Origin: Methylocystis sp. KS32
GTDB taxonomy: Bacteria; Pseudomonadota; Alphaproteobacteria; Rhizobiales; Beijerinckiaceae
DNA: 64,000 nt
Direction of reading: 5' to 3'
NCBI GenBank assembly: GCA_002862095.1
Contig: PHSQ01000002.1
Span: 496,001-560,000 of the forward strand
Position numbers and translations under genes: made by a program. Position 1 is the first letter of the stretch. Every line of letters starts with the position of its first letter. The notes beneath the pieces are model-generated. The model had not been told where the DNA came from, ran no database searches, and was given only the letters and a program-made list of their open reading frames with translations. Positions 42,799-51,879 of this stretch are shown one piece after another.

Positions 42799-44286
42799 TC
42801 ACGCCCCCCGGCAAAAATCCCACGCGTGCAGAGGCGTATAGCGTGCGAATTTTTTTGCATAGTGGCGATCCATCCGGCTCAGCACATCGCTCAAAAAAAC
42901 CACCCCCTCGGCCAGATACGGTCCTTTGTTCAGCATGACGCAATCCGCTCCCCGAGCCATCGCCGCGTCGGTCGTCTCGGCGCGACTCGCCACGCCCTCG
43001 CGGACGAAATTATCCAGAACCTGCGTCGCCCAGATGACGGGGATATGAGCGGCTTCACAAAGCCAAAGAATCTCCTCCTGAATTTCGGATAGCCGCGCGA
43101 AGCCCAGCTCCACGGCGAGATCGCCGCGCGCGATCATCACGCCGGTGGGATTGTGGAGCGCCGATTGAAAAACGAGCCTCGGCAAATTGCGCAATGCCAG
43201 AGGCGTTTCGATTTTCAGAATAATCGCCTGTGACGCCAGCTCCTTGCGCCGCGCCGCAAGATGATCCTGAAGCAACTCGATATCGGAAGGATGTTGAACG
43301 AAAGAGAAGCCTATCAGATCGGCGTTGAGCGCGACGAAATCGAGATCGACGAAATCCTTAGACGTCAATGGAGCCAGATTCAATTCCGTGGTTGGAAAGT
43401 TCAATCCCTTTTCCAGCTTCAACCGCTCGCCCTTAGCCCGAGCGCTGAACACTTCGAGTTCCACCTGTCCTTTCGCTTTCGCGACCACGCGCGTTCCGAT
43501 TTTCCCGTCGTTAATCCAAACTTCGGCGCCGGGTTCGAGCTGCTCGACGATTTGCGGGAAGTTCGGCGCGATACAAATTGGCCCCCTGGCCGCGGGATCG
43601 ACTTTCTCGGCGAGCAGAAAACGGTCGCCCCGATGCGCGCGGAATTTTTCGGGGGTCCTGAGCGCGGCGATGCGGCATTTTGGCCCGGCTATATCCATCA
43701 ACACGCGACAGGAACGCAGCAATTTCCGTTCGGCCGCGCGAATATGCGCGATCATTTTCGCCCAGGCGCCGGCGTTGTCGTGAGCGCAATTGATGCGGGC
43801 GCAATCCATTCCCGAAAGAAGGAGACGCTCCACCAACTCGGGATTGGTCGCGGCCTCGGTCGGCAATGTGGCCATCACGCGCGCGTGAGGCGCCCCTTCC
43901 CTGCGCGGCCCAAACAATATGTCGCAGGATTCGCGGAGCGCCGTCTCTCCGGCCAGCATGAGCTCGCTAGGAGGATAAGGAGCGTCGAGGTCTCCGCAAA
44001 GCCTGCTCAGCGTCGCAATCAAGGCGTCCAACGCCGTGAGAGTCCTGGCCTCGCTGCGCCCTAAGGACGACAATCCATAGGTCGCCAGCCTGCGCTGGAC
44101 ATCGCAGAGGTCGTGGCGCCGCAGCGCGAGATAGTCCGAGAGATTACCCATGTCGGCGAGAGCGGCCCCATTGTCGGCCGATACGCCCCAGTTCGACCGC
44201 AACGCCTCGCCGTCCCGCGCGACCGTTTCGCGCAACTGGCTCAATTGACCAAGGAGATCGCGCAAATCCGGCAGGGACCTGTCCAT
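42799..44286 (-). CDS. Pyruvate-kinase-like protein with extra N-terminal domain
   Basis: A 495-aa divergent pyruvate kinase relative from MDRSLPDLRD. Residues 1-130 form a helical extension absent from ordinary enzymes. Then come TLPTEAATNPELV, CARINCAHD, MDIAGPKCRI (for LDTKGPEIR), the lysine motif ILKIETPLALRN, MIARGDLAVELGF, and ASRAETTDAAMARGADCVMLN. The usual MLSGET reads MLNKGPY, and the C-terminal allosteric domain is missing, the protein ending about 35 residues after this motif. It is the last gene of the Calvin-type block. Catalysis is plausible (key Lys, Glu and Asp present) but unproven. Confidence 0.82.
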   Translation of the reverse strand: MDRSLPDLRDLLGQLSQLRETVARDGEALRSNWGVSADNGAALADMGNLSDYLALRRHDLCDVQRRLATYGLSSLGRSEARTLTALDALIATLSRLCGDLDAPYPPSELMLAGETALRESCDILFGPRREGAPHARVMATLPTEAATNPELVERLLLSGMDCARINCAHDNAGAWAKMIAHIRAAERKLLRSCRVLMDIAGPKCRIAALRTPEKFRAHRGDRFLLAEKVDPAARGPICIAPNFPQIVEQLEPGAEVWINDGKIGTRVVAKAKGQVELEVFSARAKGERLKLEKGLNFPTTELNLAPLTSKDFVDLDFVALNADLIGFSFVQHPSDIELLQDHLAARRKELASQAIILKIETPLALRNLPRLVFQSALHNPTGVMIARGDLAVELGFARLSEIQEEILWLCEAAHIPVIWATQVLDNFVREGVASRAETTDAAMARGADCVMLNKGPYLAEGVVFLSDVLSRMDRHYAKKFARYTPLHAWDFCRGA

Positions 44287-44419
44287 TGCAATTCCGCCAT
44301 GCATGCCGAGACTTCCGCTTTGACGGCAACCCAATAACCGCCGTTCGTAGGATGGGTGTCCTCCAGCAATGTGACAGGCGTGTTACAAGAAATCGGGCGC
44401 GGCTTTCCGCCGCGAAAGA

Positions 44420-45106
44420 TCAGACCTCGATCGCGCCAGCGGAGCTTGCGGCGCGACGCAGTTCCTCGATATTTGTCGCATAATGGGCGCTATCCCCGCC
44501 GCGAAAAACCGCCGATCCGGCCACCAATGTGTCCGCTCCCGCCTCGACGATGCTGGCGATGGTCTGGATCGAGACCCCGCCGTCGACCTGCAAACGAATT
44601 GGGCGCCGCCCTATTTTTTCGCGGATGGCGCGAATTTTGTTGAGTTGCGAGACGATGAAACTTTGCCCCCCGAAGCCTGGGTTCACGCTCATCGCCAGGA
44701 TGAGATCCACTTCGTCCAGCACATAGTCGATGACGTTCTCCGGAGTGGCCGGATTAAGCGAGACGCCGGCTTTTTTGCCCAAGGCGCGGATCGTTTGTAA
44801 TGAGCGGTGAAGATGGGGACCCGCCTCGGCGTGGACGGTGATGATGTCCGCCCCGGCTTCGGCGAAGCTGGCGATGTAAGGATCGACCGGCTCGACCATC
44901 AAATGGACGTCGAATGGCAAAGCGGAATGCGAACGCAACGCTTTCACCACGCCCGGCCCGAAGGTGATGTTCGGCACGAAATGGCCGTCCATGACGTCGA
45001 GATGAATCCAGTCCGCGCCGGCGGCCGCGACATCGCGCACTTCCTGCCCGAGCTTGGAGAAATCGGCGGAAAGGATGGAGGGCGCGATGACGAGCGTATT
45101 ATCCAA
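44420..45106 (-). CDS. rpe: Ribulose-phosphate 3-epimerase
   Basis: Interconverts ribulose-5-phosphate and xylulose-5-phosphate in the Calvin and pentose-phosphate pathways. The 228-aa TIM barrel begins [15 protein letters not shown] and includes [16 protein letters not shown] with metal-binding His and Asp, [23 protein letters not shown] and LQVDGGVS. It lies 133 bp before the pyruvate-kinase-like gene; a family A repeat (45121-45237) separates it from fba upstream. Confidence 0.96.
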   Translation of the reverse strand: MDNTLVIAPSILSADFSKLGQEVRDVAAAGADWIHLDVMDGHFVPNITFGPGVVKALRSHSALPFDVHLMVEPVDPYIASFAEAGADIITVHAEAGPHLHRSLQTIRALGKKAGVSLNPATPENVIDYVLDEVDLILAMSVNPGFGGQSFIVSQLNKIRAIREKIGRRPIRLQVDGGVSIQTIASIVEAGADTLVAGSAVFRGGDSAHYATNIEELRRAASSAGAIEV

Positions 45107-45120
45107 AACCAGCTCCGGCT

Positions 45121-45237
45121 TAGAGCGCTTATCGACCAGACGAAATCGTCTGGTCGATAAGGAATCGCTCCAGATTTAAAAAGCTGGAGCAAAATCTAAT
45201 CGAAAAAGCCGATCAACTTTTTCGGATTTTGCTCTAG
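45121..45237. repeat. Family A double-hairpin repeat, full copy
   Basis: Perfect first hairpin (CTTATCGACCAGACG / CGTCTGGTCGATAAG, loop AAAT) and second hairpin (GAGCAAAATC, TAAT bulge, CGAAAAAG / CTTTTTCGGATTTTGCTC). It lies between fba and rpe within one operon, so it is probably transcribed into the polycistronic mRNA. Confidence 0.92.
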
Positions 45238-45276
45238 CCGCGCCGCGGTCCATGAGACCGCGGAATCGCGCGTTTC

Positions 45277-46347
45277 TCACTTGCCCGCGATGCGCGGATC
45301 GAGCTTGCCCGAAGCATAGCGCTTCGCCATTTCCGCAAGCGGGATCGGCTTGATTTTAAACGCCTGCCCGGCCGTGTTGAACTCTTCGTAACGCTGCTTG
45401 CAGACCTTGACCATCGCCTCTTGCGCGGGCTTGAGATATTTGCGCGGGTCGAACTCGCCCTTGTTTTTGCCGAGCGTCGCCCGTATCGCCGCCGTCATGG
45501 CGATACGGCAATCCGTGTCGATGTTGATTTTCCGCACGCCAAATTTAATGCCACGTTGAATCTCCGCAACCGGCACGCCCCAGGTCTGCGGCATCTCGCC
45601 GCCGGCGGCGTTGAAGGCGTCCTGCAACTCCTGCGGCACCGACGACGAGCCATGCATGACGAGATGCGTGTTGGGCAGGCGGCGGTGAATTTCCTCGACG
45701 ACATTCATCGCCAGGATCGCGCCATCGGGCTTGCGCGTGAATTTATAGGCGCCGTGGGACGTGCCCATCGCGATGGCGAGGGCGTCGACCTTCGTCTTGG
45801 CGACGAAATCAACCGCCTGCGTGGGGTCAGTCAACAATTGGTCGTGGCCGAGCTTGCCCTCGGCGCCGTGCCCGTCCTCTTTCTCGCCCTCTCCTGTCTC
45901 GAGAGAACCGAGCACGCCCAGTTCTCCCTCGACCGAGGCGCCGACCCAATGGGCGAAATCGACCACCCTTCTCGTGACCGCCACATTGTAGTCATAGCTC
46001 GCCGGAGTCTTGCCGTCGGCTTCGAGCGAACCGTCCATCATCACCGAGGAAAAGCCGAAACGGATGGCGCTGGCGCAAGTCGCTTCACTGTTGCCGTGGT
46101 CCTGATGCATCACGATCGGAATATCGGGATACATGATGACCAAGGCTTCGATCATCTTGGCGAGCATGACGTCGTTGGCGTAGGAGCGAGCGCCGCGGCT
46201 GGCCTGAATGATGACCGGCGCGTCGACCGAAGAGGCCGCTTCGAGAACCGCGAGCCCCTGCTCCATGTTGTTGATGTTGAAAGCAGGCACGCCGTAGTCG
46301 TGTTCGGCGGCGTGATCGAGCAATTGTCGCAATGTAACAAGCGCCAT
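45277..46347 (-). CDS. fba: Fructose-bisphosphate aldolase, class II
   Basis: A 356-aa zinc-dependent aldolase of the Calvin-cycle subtype (CbbA-like). Start at [10 protein letters not shown] with GACGAGGGA upstream. Motifs: [11 protein letters not shown], the zinc ligand region [29 protein letters not shown] (the insert typical of this subtype), GTSHGAYKF and VMHGSSSVP, and a C-terminal [15 protein letters not shown]. It lies 32 bp after the transketolase gene in the same direction. Confidence 0.96.
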   Translation of the reverse strand: MALVTLRQLLDHAAEHDYGVPAFNINNMEQGLAVLEAASSVDAPVIIQASRGARSYANDVMLAKMIEALVIMYPDIPIVMHQDHGNSEATCASAIRFGFSSVMMDGSLEADGKTPASYDYNVAVTRRVVDFAHWVGASVEGELGVLGSLETGEGEKEDGHGAEGKLGHDQLLTDPTQAVDFVAKTKVDALAIAMGTSHGAYKFTRKPDGAILAMNVVEEIHRRLPNTHLVMHGSSSVPQELQDAFNAAGGEMPQTWGVPVAEIQRGIKFGVRKINIDTDCRIAMTAAIRATLGKNKGEFDPRKYLKPAQEAMVKVCKQRYEEFNTAGQAFKIKPIPLAEMAKRYASGKLDPRIAGK

Positions 46348-46379
46348 GATTCCCTCGTCCTTTTCCGTTCGGCCCGTTC

Positions 46380-48356
46380 TTAAAGTAGCGCGGCCGCCGT
46401 CTGCGCCACAGTCTGCGGCGTTATGTTGAAATGCTCGTAAAGCGCGTCCGCCGCTCCGCTCGCTCCAAAGCCGGTCATGCCGACGAAGGCGCCATTGTCG
46501 CCGAGCCAGCGCTCCCAACCGAATTGGACCGCGGCCTCCACGCCGACACGCGGCGCCGAGCCCAGCACCGAGGAGCGATATTCCGGCGATTGAGCCGCGA
46601 AAAGCTCGAAACTCGGCATTGAGACGACCGCCGCGCGCTTGCCCAGCAACTCCAGCAATTTAGCTGCCTCCAGGGCGATCGACACCTCGGAGCCGGTGGC
46701 CAGCAAAGTGACGTCGCGCCCGGCGTCCGGCTCGCGCAGGACATAGGCGCCGCGCGCGGAAAGATTCTCGGACACCGGCCGGTCGAGCGTGGGAAGGTTC
46801 TGGCGCGAAAGGCTGAGCGCCGAAGGCGTCGCCTTCGCCGCAAGGGCGAGTTCCCAGCATTCCGCGATTTCGATCGCATCGGCGGGACGGAACACATTGA
46901 GATTGGGCATGGCCCGCAGGCTGGCCAGATGCTCGACCGGCTGATGGGTGGGGCCGTCCTCGCCAAGCCCTATGGAATCGTGGGTGAACACGTAGATCAC
47001 CCGCAATTTCATCAGCGCCGCGAGCCGGATGGCGGCGCGCGCATAATCGGAAAACACCAGGAATGTGCCGCCATAGGGGACGAAACCGCCATGCAGGGCG
47101 ATGCCGTTCATCGCGGCCGCCATGCCGAACTCGCGCACGCCGTAATGGACATAGCGACCGCTGAAATTCTCGCGCGTCACCGAACCCATGCCTTTGGTGA
47201 TGGTGTAGTTCGAATGGGTCAGATCGGCCGAACCGCCGATGGTCGCGCGGGTGGCGCCATTGATGACGCCAAGCGTCATCTCCGAGGATTTGCGTGTCGC
47301 GACCTTCGGCTTGTCGCGCGCGAGCTCCTCCCGGAAAGCCTTGAGAGCCGCCGCCGTGTCACTGGCGACGTCGCCCCGCATGAAATGCTCGAAATCCGCG
47401 CGTTTCGTGGAGGCTTCGAGGCGTTGCTCCCAGGCGGCGCGGGCAGGCGCCCCGCGCTGGCCGGCCCTGCGCCACTCCGCCAATATTTTAGCAGGGATTT
47501 CGAAGGGCTGGCTGCCCCAGCCGAGCGCCGCCCGCGCGGCGGCGACTTCATCCGGCCCAAGCGGCGCGCCGTGGGCGCTCTCCTTGCCCTGCTTGTTTGG
47601 AGCGCCAAAGCCGATGATCGTCTTGCAGGCGATCATGGAGGGGCGTGGGTCCGCCTTGGCCGCCGCGATCGCCTCGGCTATCCGCGCGAAATCATGGCCG
47701 TCGATTTTCTGGACATGCCATCCCGAAGCGGCGAAACGCGCCCCCTGGTCGGTGGAGGTGGCGAGGCTGGTCGGGCCGTCGATGGATATTTCATTGTCGT
47801 CCCAGAAAAGGATCAATTTGCCGAGCCGCAAATGTCCGGCAAGATCGATGGCTTCGTGGCTCACTCCCTCCATCAGGCAACCGTCGCCGGCGATGACGTA
47901 AGTGAAATGGTCCACGAGATCGTCGCTAAAACGCGCGGCTTGCAGGCGCTCCGCCAAGGCCATGCCGACCGCCGTTGCGAGCCCCTGCCCCAACGGCCCC
48001 GTCGTGGTCTCGACGCCGGGCGCATGACCATATTCGGGATGGCCGGCCGTTTTAGAGCCGAGTTGCCGGAAGTTCTTCAAATCCTCGAGATCGAGCCCCG
48101 GATAGCCGACGAGGTAGCCCAGAGCGTAAAGCAGCATCGAGCCATGTCCGGCCGAAAGCACAAAACGGTCGCGATCGGGCCAATGAGGCTCCGCCGCGTC
48201 GAACTTCAAAAAAGCGCGAAACAGGACGCTTGCGACATCCGCCATGCCCATAGGCATCCCGGGATGGCCGGACTTGCATCTCTCCACCGCGTCCATCGCC
48301 AGGGCGCGAACGGCGTTGGCGTCTTCCCGGCTGGTTTCCACAGACTGACTGGACAT
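46380..48356 (-). CDS. tkt: Transketolase
   Basis: A 658-aa thiamine-diphosphate enzyme moving two-carbon units between sugar phosphates. TPP/Mg motif: [20 protein letters not shown]. Others: [54 protein letters not shown] and the catalytic-region [17 protein letters not shown]. Length is standard. It follows phosphoribulokinase by 10 bp and precedes fba, the usual Calvin cluster order. Confidence 0.97.
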   Translation of the reverse strand: MSSQSVETSREDANAVRALAMDAVERCKSGHPGMPMGMADVASVLFRAFLKFDAAEPHWPDRDRFVLSAGHGSMLLYALGYLVGYPGLDLEDLKNFRQLGSKTAGHPEYGHAPGVETTTGPLGQGLATAVGMALAERLQAARFSDDLVDHFTYVIAGDGCLMEGVSHEAIDLAGHLRLGKLILFWDDNEISIDGPTSLATSTDQGARFAASGWHVQKIDGHDFARIAEAIAAAKADPRPSMIACKTIIGFGAPNKQGKESAHGAPLGPDEVAAARAALGWGSQPFEIPAKILAEWRRAGQRGAPARAAWEQRLEASTKRADFEHFMRGDVASDTAAALKAFREELARDKPKVATRKSSEMTLGVINGATRATIGGSADLTHSNYTITKGMGSVTRENFSGRYVHYGVREFGMAAAMNGIALHGGFVPYGGTFLVFSDYARAAIRLAALMKLRVIYVFTHDSIGLGEDGPTHQPVEHLASLRAMPNLNVFRPADAIEIAECWELALAAKATPSALSLSRQNLPTLDRPVSENLSARGAYVLREPDAGRDVTLLATGSEVSIALEAAKLLELLGKRAAVVSMPSFELFAAQSPEYRSSVLGSAPRVGVEAAVQFGWERWLGDNGAFVGMTGFGASGAADALYEHFNITPQTVAQTAAALL

Positions 48357-48366
48357 CGATACTTCC

Positions 48367-49242
48367 TTAACTGACGCTCTTGCGGCGCGTTACCAGATCG
48401 AGAATCCTCGGCGTCAGAACGAGCTGCATCGCGAGGTCGAGCTTGTTTCCGGGAATGACGATCGAATTGGCGCGAGACATCCAACTGCCGGCGATCATCG
48501 TCACGAGATAGGGAAAGTCCACCCCTCGCGGGTCGCGGAAGCGGATCACCACGATGGATTCGTCCGGCGTGGGTATCGAACGGGCGACGAAGGGATTGGA
48601 GGTGTCGACCGTCGGCGCGCGCTGAAAATTAATGTCCGTTTCCGAAAACTGCGGGCAGATGTAATACACATAGTCGTGCATGCGACGCAGAATCGTCTCG
48701 GTCACGGCCTCGGTGGTGTATCCGCGCGACTGCCGGTCCCGCAGCAGCTTTTGGGTCCACTCGAGGTTAATGACGGGCACGACGCCGATCTTGAGGTCGG
48801 CGTGGCGCGCGACATTCACTTCGTCGGTGACGACAGCCCCGTGAAGCCCTTCGTAGAACAGCAGATCGGTATTGGGCGGCAACTCTTCCCAGGGCGTGAA
48901 AGTGCCCGGAGGCGCGCCATAAATCGCCGCCTCGTTCTCATCGTGGACATAATGGCGACAACGACCCGAACCCGTCTCGCCATATTCCCGAAACATTCCC
49001 TCCAGATCGGAAAGGAGATTGGCCTCGGGACCAAAATGACTGAAGTGATAATTGTTCCGGGCCTGCGCCTCCTGCATCGCGTGCTTCATTTCGTCCCGGT
49101 CGTAGCGATGGAAGGAGTCGCCCTCCACGTAGGCGACTTCGATGCGTTCGCGGCGAAAAATCTGCTCGAATGTCGCCTTGACCGAACTCGTGCCTGCTCC
49201 CGACGAGCCGGTGATGGAAATGATGGGGTGCTTGGCTGACAT
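48367..49242 (-). CDS. prk: Phosphoribulokinase
   Basis: Makes ribulose-1,5-bisphosphate, the Rubisco substrate. The 291-aa proteobacterial (octameric) type starts at [10 protein letters not shown]; the open frame extends about 137 codons upstream but that part is arginine-rich and not protein-like. P-loop: [16 protein letters not shown]. Others: [43 protein letters not shown] and [15 protein letters not shown]. First gene of prk-tkt-fba-rpe-pyk-like. No Rubisco, FBPase or CbbR gene occurs in the window. Confidence 0.96.
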   Translation of the reverse strand: MSAKHPIISITGSSGAGTSSVKATFEQIFRRERIEVAYVEGDSFHRYDRDEMKHAMQEAQARNNYHFSHFGPEANLLSDLEGMFREYGETGSGRCRHYVHDENEAAIYGAPPGTFTPWEELPPNTDLLFYEGLHGAVVTDEVNVARHADLKIGVVPVINLEWTQKLLRDRQSRGYTTEAVTETILRRMHDYVYYICPQFSETDINFQRAPTVDTSNPFVARSIPTPDESIVVIRFRDPRGVDFPYLVTMIAGSWMSRANSIVIPGNKLDLAMQLVLTPRILDLVTRRKSVS

Positions 49243-49582
49243 GGCGCGGCTATCGCATGACTGTTGACGTTTGTCTCGAACGATGAATTTTCGGCGCCTC
49301 TGTCCGGCTTCGTGGCGATCGTCGCGGCCGCCAAAGCGCGCCAAGGGCGAAGCCATGACGGAGGCCAAGGCGCGCGGTTGTCGCACGCCGCCGCCACACC
49401 GCGCAAGCGCGCTATTGCGGCGGCAGCATGGCGCGGATCGAGCGGCGAAGGGGCGGATGGATCGCGACCGGCGGTTCGCGAGGGGCGAAGGCCGGAATTG
49501 CGGCCCGCACGCGGGGGGATGACGGGCATAGGCGCCAGGACGAGGCTCCGAGGGGATATTGGACCTGCAATTTTCGTTTTCC

Positions 49583-49626
49583 GGCCTGTCAGGGCGACAG
49601 TCCACTCCAAGCTCGGGGGAAAGGCT
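49583..49626. repeat. Family B repeat
   Basis: Reads GGGCGACAGTCCACTCCAAG followed by CGGGGGAAAGGCTTTCAATT, the same core and trailing GGC-T-CAATT block as the copy near 50037. Confidence 0.55.
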
Positions 49627-49884
49627 TTCAATTGAAAAACGGCGACCGCCCAAGCGGCGTCATCGCCGCCCCAGCGTCCCATTCGACACGAAATGGCCCA
49701 GTGAAACGAGCCACGTTCACGCCGGGCGGAAGACCTTGGTCTGCAACCGCTGATTGATCACCCAACGGGTGAAGCCGAGAGAGCGCGAGATTAAGCGTCA
49801 TGACGCTGATAATGCATGATTCTGACCAACCCAAAAACGCGCCAAACGCCGAAAGTGGGCTTAAAGGACCGTCACCGCGATTCC

Positions 49885-49966
49885 ATTATTGCGAGGAGGC
49901 GAAGCCGACAAAGCAATCCAGAGGGTTGCCCCCGCCCTGGATTGCTTCGCTGCGCTCGCAATGACG
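49885..49966. repeat. Family C palindromic repeat
   Basis: Starts TTATTGCGAGGAGGCGAAGC, has GCAATCCAG near its middle, and returns as CTGGATTGCTTCG and CTCGCAATGACG. The arms are inverted repeats. A related copy lies at 61858-62002. Confidence 0.7.
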
Positions 49967-49988
49967 GCAAGGCTCCGCTCGTCATTGC

Positions 49989-50040
49989 GAGTTACCGCCG
50001 GCGAGTTACCGCCGGCGAGTTATCGCCGGCGAGTTACCGC
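49989..50040 (+). repeat. 14-bp tandem repeat, 3.7 copies
   Basis: The unit GAGTTACCGCCGGC is repeated from 49989; the third unit has one change (TTATC) and the fourth is cut after GAGTTACCGC, where it merges with a family B core (GCGACAGCCCACTC). Confidence 0.85.
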
Positions 50041-50085
50041 GACAGCCCACTCTATTGTCCTGCGGGTGAGGCTCGCAATTATGTG
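50037..50085. repeat. Family B repeat
   Basis: Reads CCGCGACAGCCCACTCTATT followed by CGGGTGAGGCTCGCAATT. It aligns over about 42 bases with the copies at 49583 and 51672. Confidence 0.55.
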
Positions 50086-50269
50086 GACCGCCACCATAAT
50101 TCGCTCCGCGATGGTCTGCCAACAGCTTAAATTTTATCGTTCAATTAAATATTTTGGTCAGACGTTTACTTTAGATAGTCTTGCATCTGATTAGCACTTT
50201 TGTAACCTAGTTTACGCTGCTGGCGCTTGTGCGGCGTCCGTAACGAGCATCTCGCGTGAGGAGCTAACT

Positions 50270-50752
50270 ATGAACCGCCTATCTAAATCTGCGCCGATTA
50301 TCGGATCGAACCAGAGTTTTAGCGTGATCTTAAAAATAATGCTGCAAGAGCTTGGATTAAACTATGTTTTTGCAACATGCGATTCGGAGCCCGGATGGAG
50401 TCAGCTAAATCTCATGCAGTTTGATGTTGTCTTGAGTAATTGGCGCAAGGAGCCCATAAATGAGCTCCAATTTTTGGAGCATGCACGCTCAATTACACAA
50501 CTTTATGTAACACTCTTTGTGTATATATCAGCAGATCTCCCCCCTATTTTAAAACAAGCCGCGGCCAATGGGAAAGCCACAAGCCTTCTGGTGAAACCCG
50601 TTGATTGGCGACGATTGCATGAAACGGTCGAGGCTGCCTTTGGCGTGTCCTCTGTCGTCTGCGGCAATGTTTTCGAATTTCTTAGCTTAAAAGGCTTGCT
50701 CGATGGTCGCGCTTTCAGGAGCGCCCATCCCCGACAGAATTTTGGTCGATAA
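50270..50752 (+). CDS. Degenerate receiver-domain protein
   Basis: A 160-aa protein resembling a CheY-type receiver that has lost its phosphorylation site. The first strand reads APIIGSNQSF where an acidic pair is expected, the third strand DVVLSNWRKEP has Asn in place of the phosphoacceptor Asp, while the Lys-Pro of strand five is kept (SLLVKPVDW). An AGGAG ribosome site precedes the ATG. Codon and base composition are clearly more AT-rich than the surroundings, suggesting transfer. A PAS_5-like gene follows 107 bp downstream on the same strand and may be a functional partner. Confidence 0.6.
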   Translation: MNRLSKSAPIIGSNQSFSVILKIMLQELGLNYVFATCDSEPGWSQLNLMQFDVVLSNWRKEPINELQFLEHARSITQLYVTLFVYISADLPPILKQAAANGKATSLLVKPVDWRRLHETVEAAFGVSSVVCGNVFEFLSLKGLLDGRAFRSAHPRQNFGR

Positions 50753-50858
50753 ATTCGACTGAAAACTTTGACGCCTCCCAACCGTAAAATTCGCTGAAGT
50801 CGGTTCACCGTGCTGTTGCGGCGCAGCAACCGCCCAACTCAACCTGCTTGATGGTCCC

Positions 50859-51497
50859 ATGAAACAGTCTGTCACGAGAGAGCTTTACGCCTATTGGACG
50901 CGCACGAGGGGAGAGCGTTCAGCGCCTGACCACTCGGACATCGATCCGCTCGCGATCAGAGAACTGCTGGCGGACGTGTTCATCATTGAAGTCGACCCAC
51001 AACGCGCGTATCCGATTGCGTCATGCGGCACTCGCCTGAACGCGCTCTGGCTGAGCGAACAACGGGGGAAGTCTTTTCTCGAGCTCTGGCAAGAGAGCGA
51101 CCGACGCCATGTGGCGGCAACTCTCCTCGCCGTCGTCGACGAGACCACGCCCCTTGTGATTGGCGCAGCCAGCCATGCGCCCGATCTCCGGCCGCTCGGA
51201 CTTGAGTTATTGCTACTGCCGCTGCGACGCTTCGGCAACACGCATTCGCGACTGCTCTGCTCGCTCGCGCCAACTCACGAACCGCTCTGGTTTGGTCGGG
51301 TGCCCGTGAAAGCATTAGGAATTTGCTCAATGCGCGTGATTCGTGAAAGCGCCAGCGCTGTCGCCAACCATTCAGTTCCACGAAACGCTGCGCCTGCGAC
51401 TCGAGGAGCCCGAAAAGGACCAACCCTCGTCGTATATATGGGAGGAAAATCCCAGTCGGATTCAACCAACCACAGGAGTAGCGGCCAGGATGGCTAA
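50859..51497 (+). CDS. Single-domain PAS protein (PAS_5-like), copy 2
   Basis: A 212-aa protein, paralogue of the one at 9944-10570. Shared: ELYAYWTRTRG near the start, SDIDPLAIRELLADVFIIEV, CGTRLNAL, a THSRLLCSLAP segment and a conserved tail LVVYMGGKSQ. No output domain is fused. Here it follows a degenerate receiver gene, whereas copy 1 precedes a PilZ gene, so both copies sit among signalling proteins. Ligand and partners unknown. Confidence 0.75.
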   Translation: MKQSVTRELYAYWTRTRGERSAPDHSDIDPLAIRELLADVFIIEVDPQRAYPIASCGTRLNALWLSEQRGKSFLELWQESDRRHVAATLLAVVDETTPLVIGAASHAPDLRPLGLELLLLPLRRFGNTHSRLLCSLAPTHEPLWFGRVPVKALGICSMRVIRESASAVANHSVPRNAAPATRGARKGPTLVVYMGGKSQSDSTNHRSSGQDG

Positions 51498-51552
51498 CGG
51501 CAGGTCAGGATGACAGGTTACTGGACGGCATCCTATTGAATCGCGGGGAATT

Positions 51553-51730
51553 ACGTCGCCAGTCCGCTTAATGGAAAGCCTCGCCCGCGCTTTTTTGTCA
51601 TAGCCCCTCGCATCTTACGCAAGCTCCGCCCAAGGCCGAACCGGCCGCCGGGTCCGGTCCCGCTGGCGAATGGAGGGTTACGGCGACCGTCCACTCTGTC
51701 GCCCCGCGGGAGAAGTTTGCAATTCTGTCG
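51553..51730. repeat. Family B repeats, two degraded copies
   Basis: At 51553 the sequence TTACGTCGCCAGTCCGCTTAA and at 51672 GGTTACGGCGACCGTCCACT, followed by CGCGGGAGAAGTTTGCAATT, match the family B core and trailing block. They lie in the 382-bp gap 51498-51879, which holds no gene. Confidence 0.45.
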
Positions 51731-51742
51731 ACTGTCCCCGTA

Positions 51743-51856
51743 AAGCGCTTTCCGACCAGACGGAATCGTCTGGTAGATTAAGAAATCGCTCCAAATTCAA
51801 AAAGCTGGAGCAAAATCTAATCGAAAAAGTCTATCAACTTTTTCGTATTTTGCTCT
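51743..51856. repeat. Family A double-hairpin repeat
   Basis: Full-length copy with the first-hairpin arms CCGACCAGACG / CGTCTGGT and the second-hairpin arms GAGCAAAATC...CGAAAAAG / CTTTTTCGTATTTTGCTC. It lies just beyond the parC stop codon. Confidence 0.88.
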
Positions 51857-51879
51857 GGTTGGATGGAGGGCGGCGCCGG

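Larger units (their letters stand above)
49243..50269. other. Repeat-rich intergenic region upstream of the Calvin-type operon
   Basis: More than 1 kb without a supported gene. It should hold the operon promoter near 49250-49400, although no regulator gene lies divergently. From 49580 on it contains family B, family C and tandem repeats described separately. The last 170 bases turn AT-rich ahead of the receiver-like gene. Confidence 0.6.

Noticed and set aside
46929..48374. A 481-residue plus-strand frame opposite transketolase
   Set aside because: It is a shadow of a gene with all transketolase motifs on the other strand.
49989..50040. Possible CRISPR array
   Set aside because: The repeats are only 14 bp, directly adjacent without spacers, and there are no cas genes in the window.
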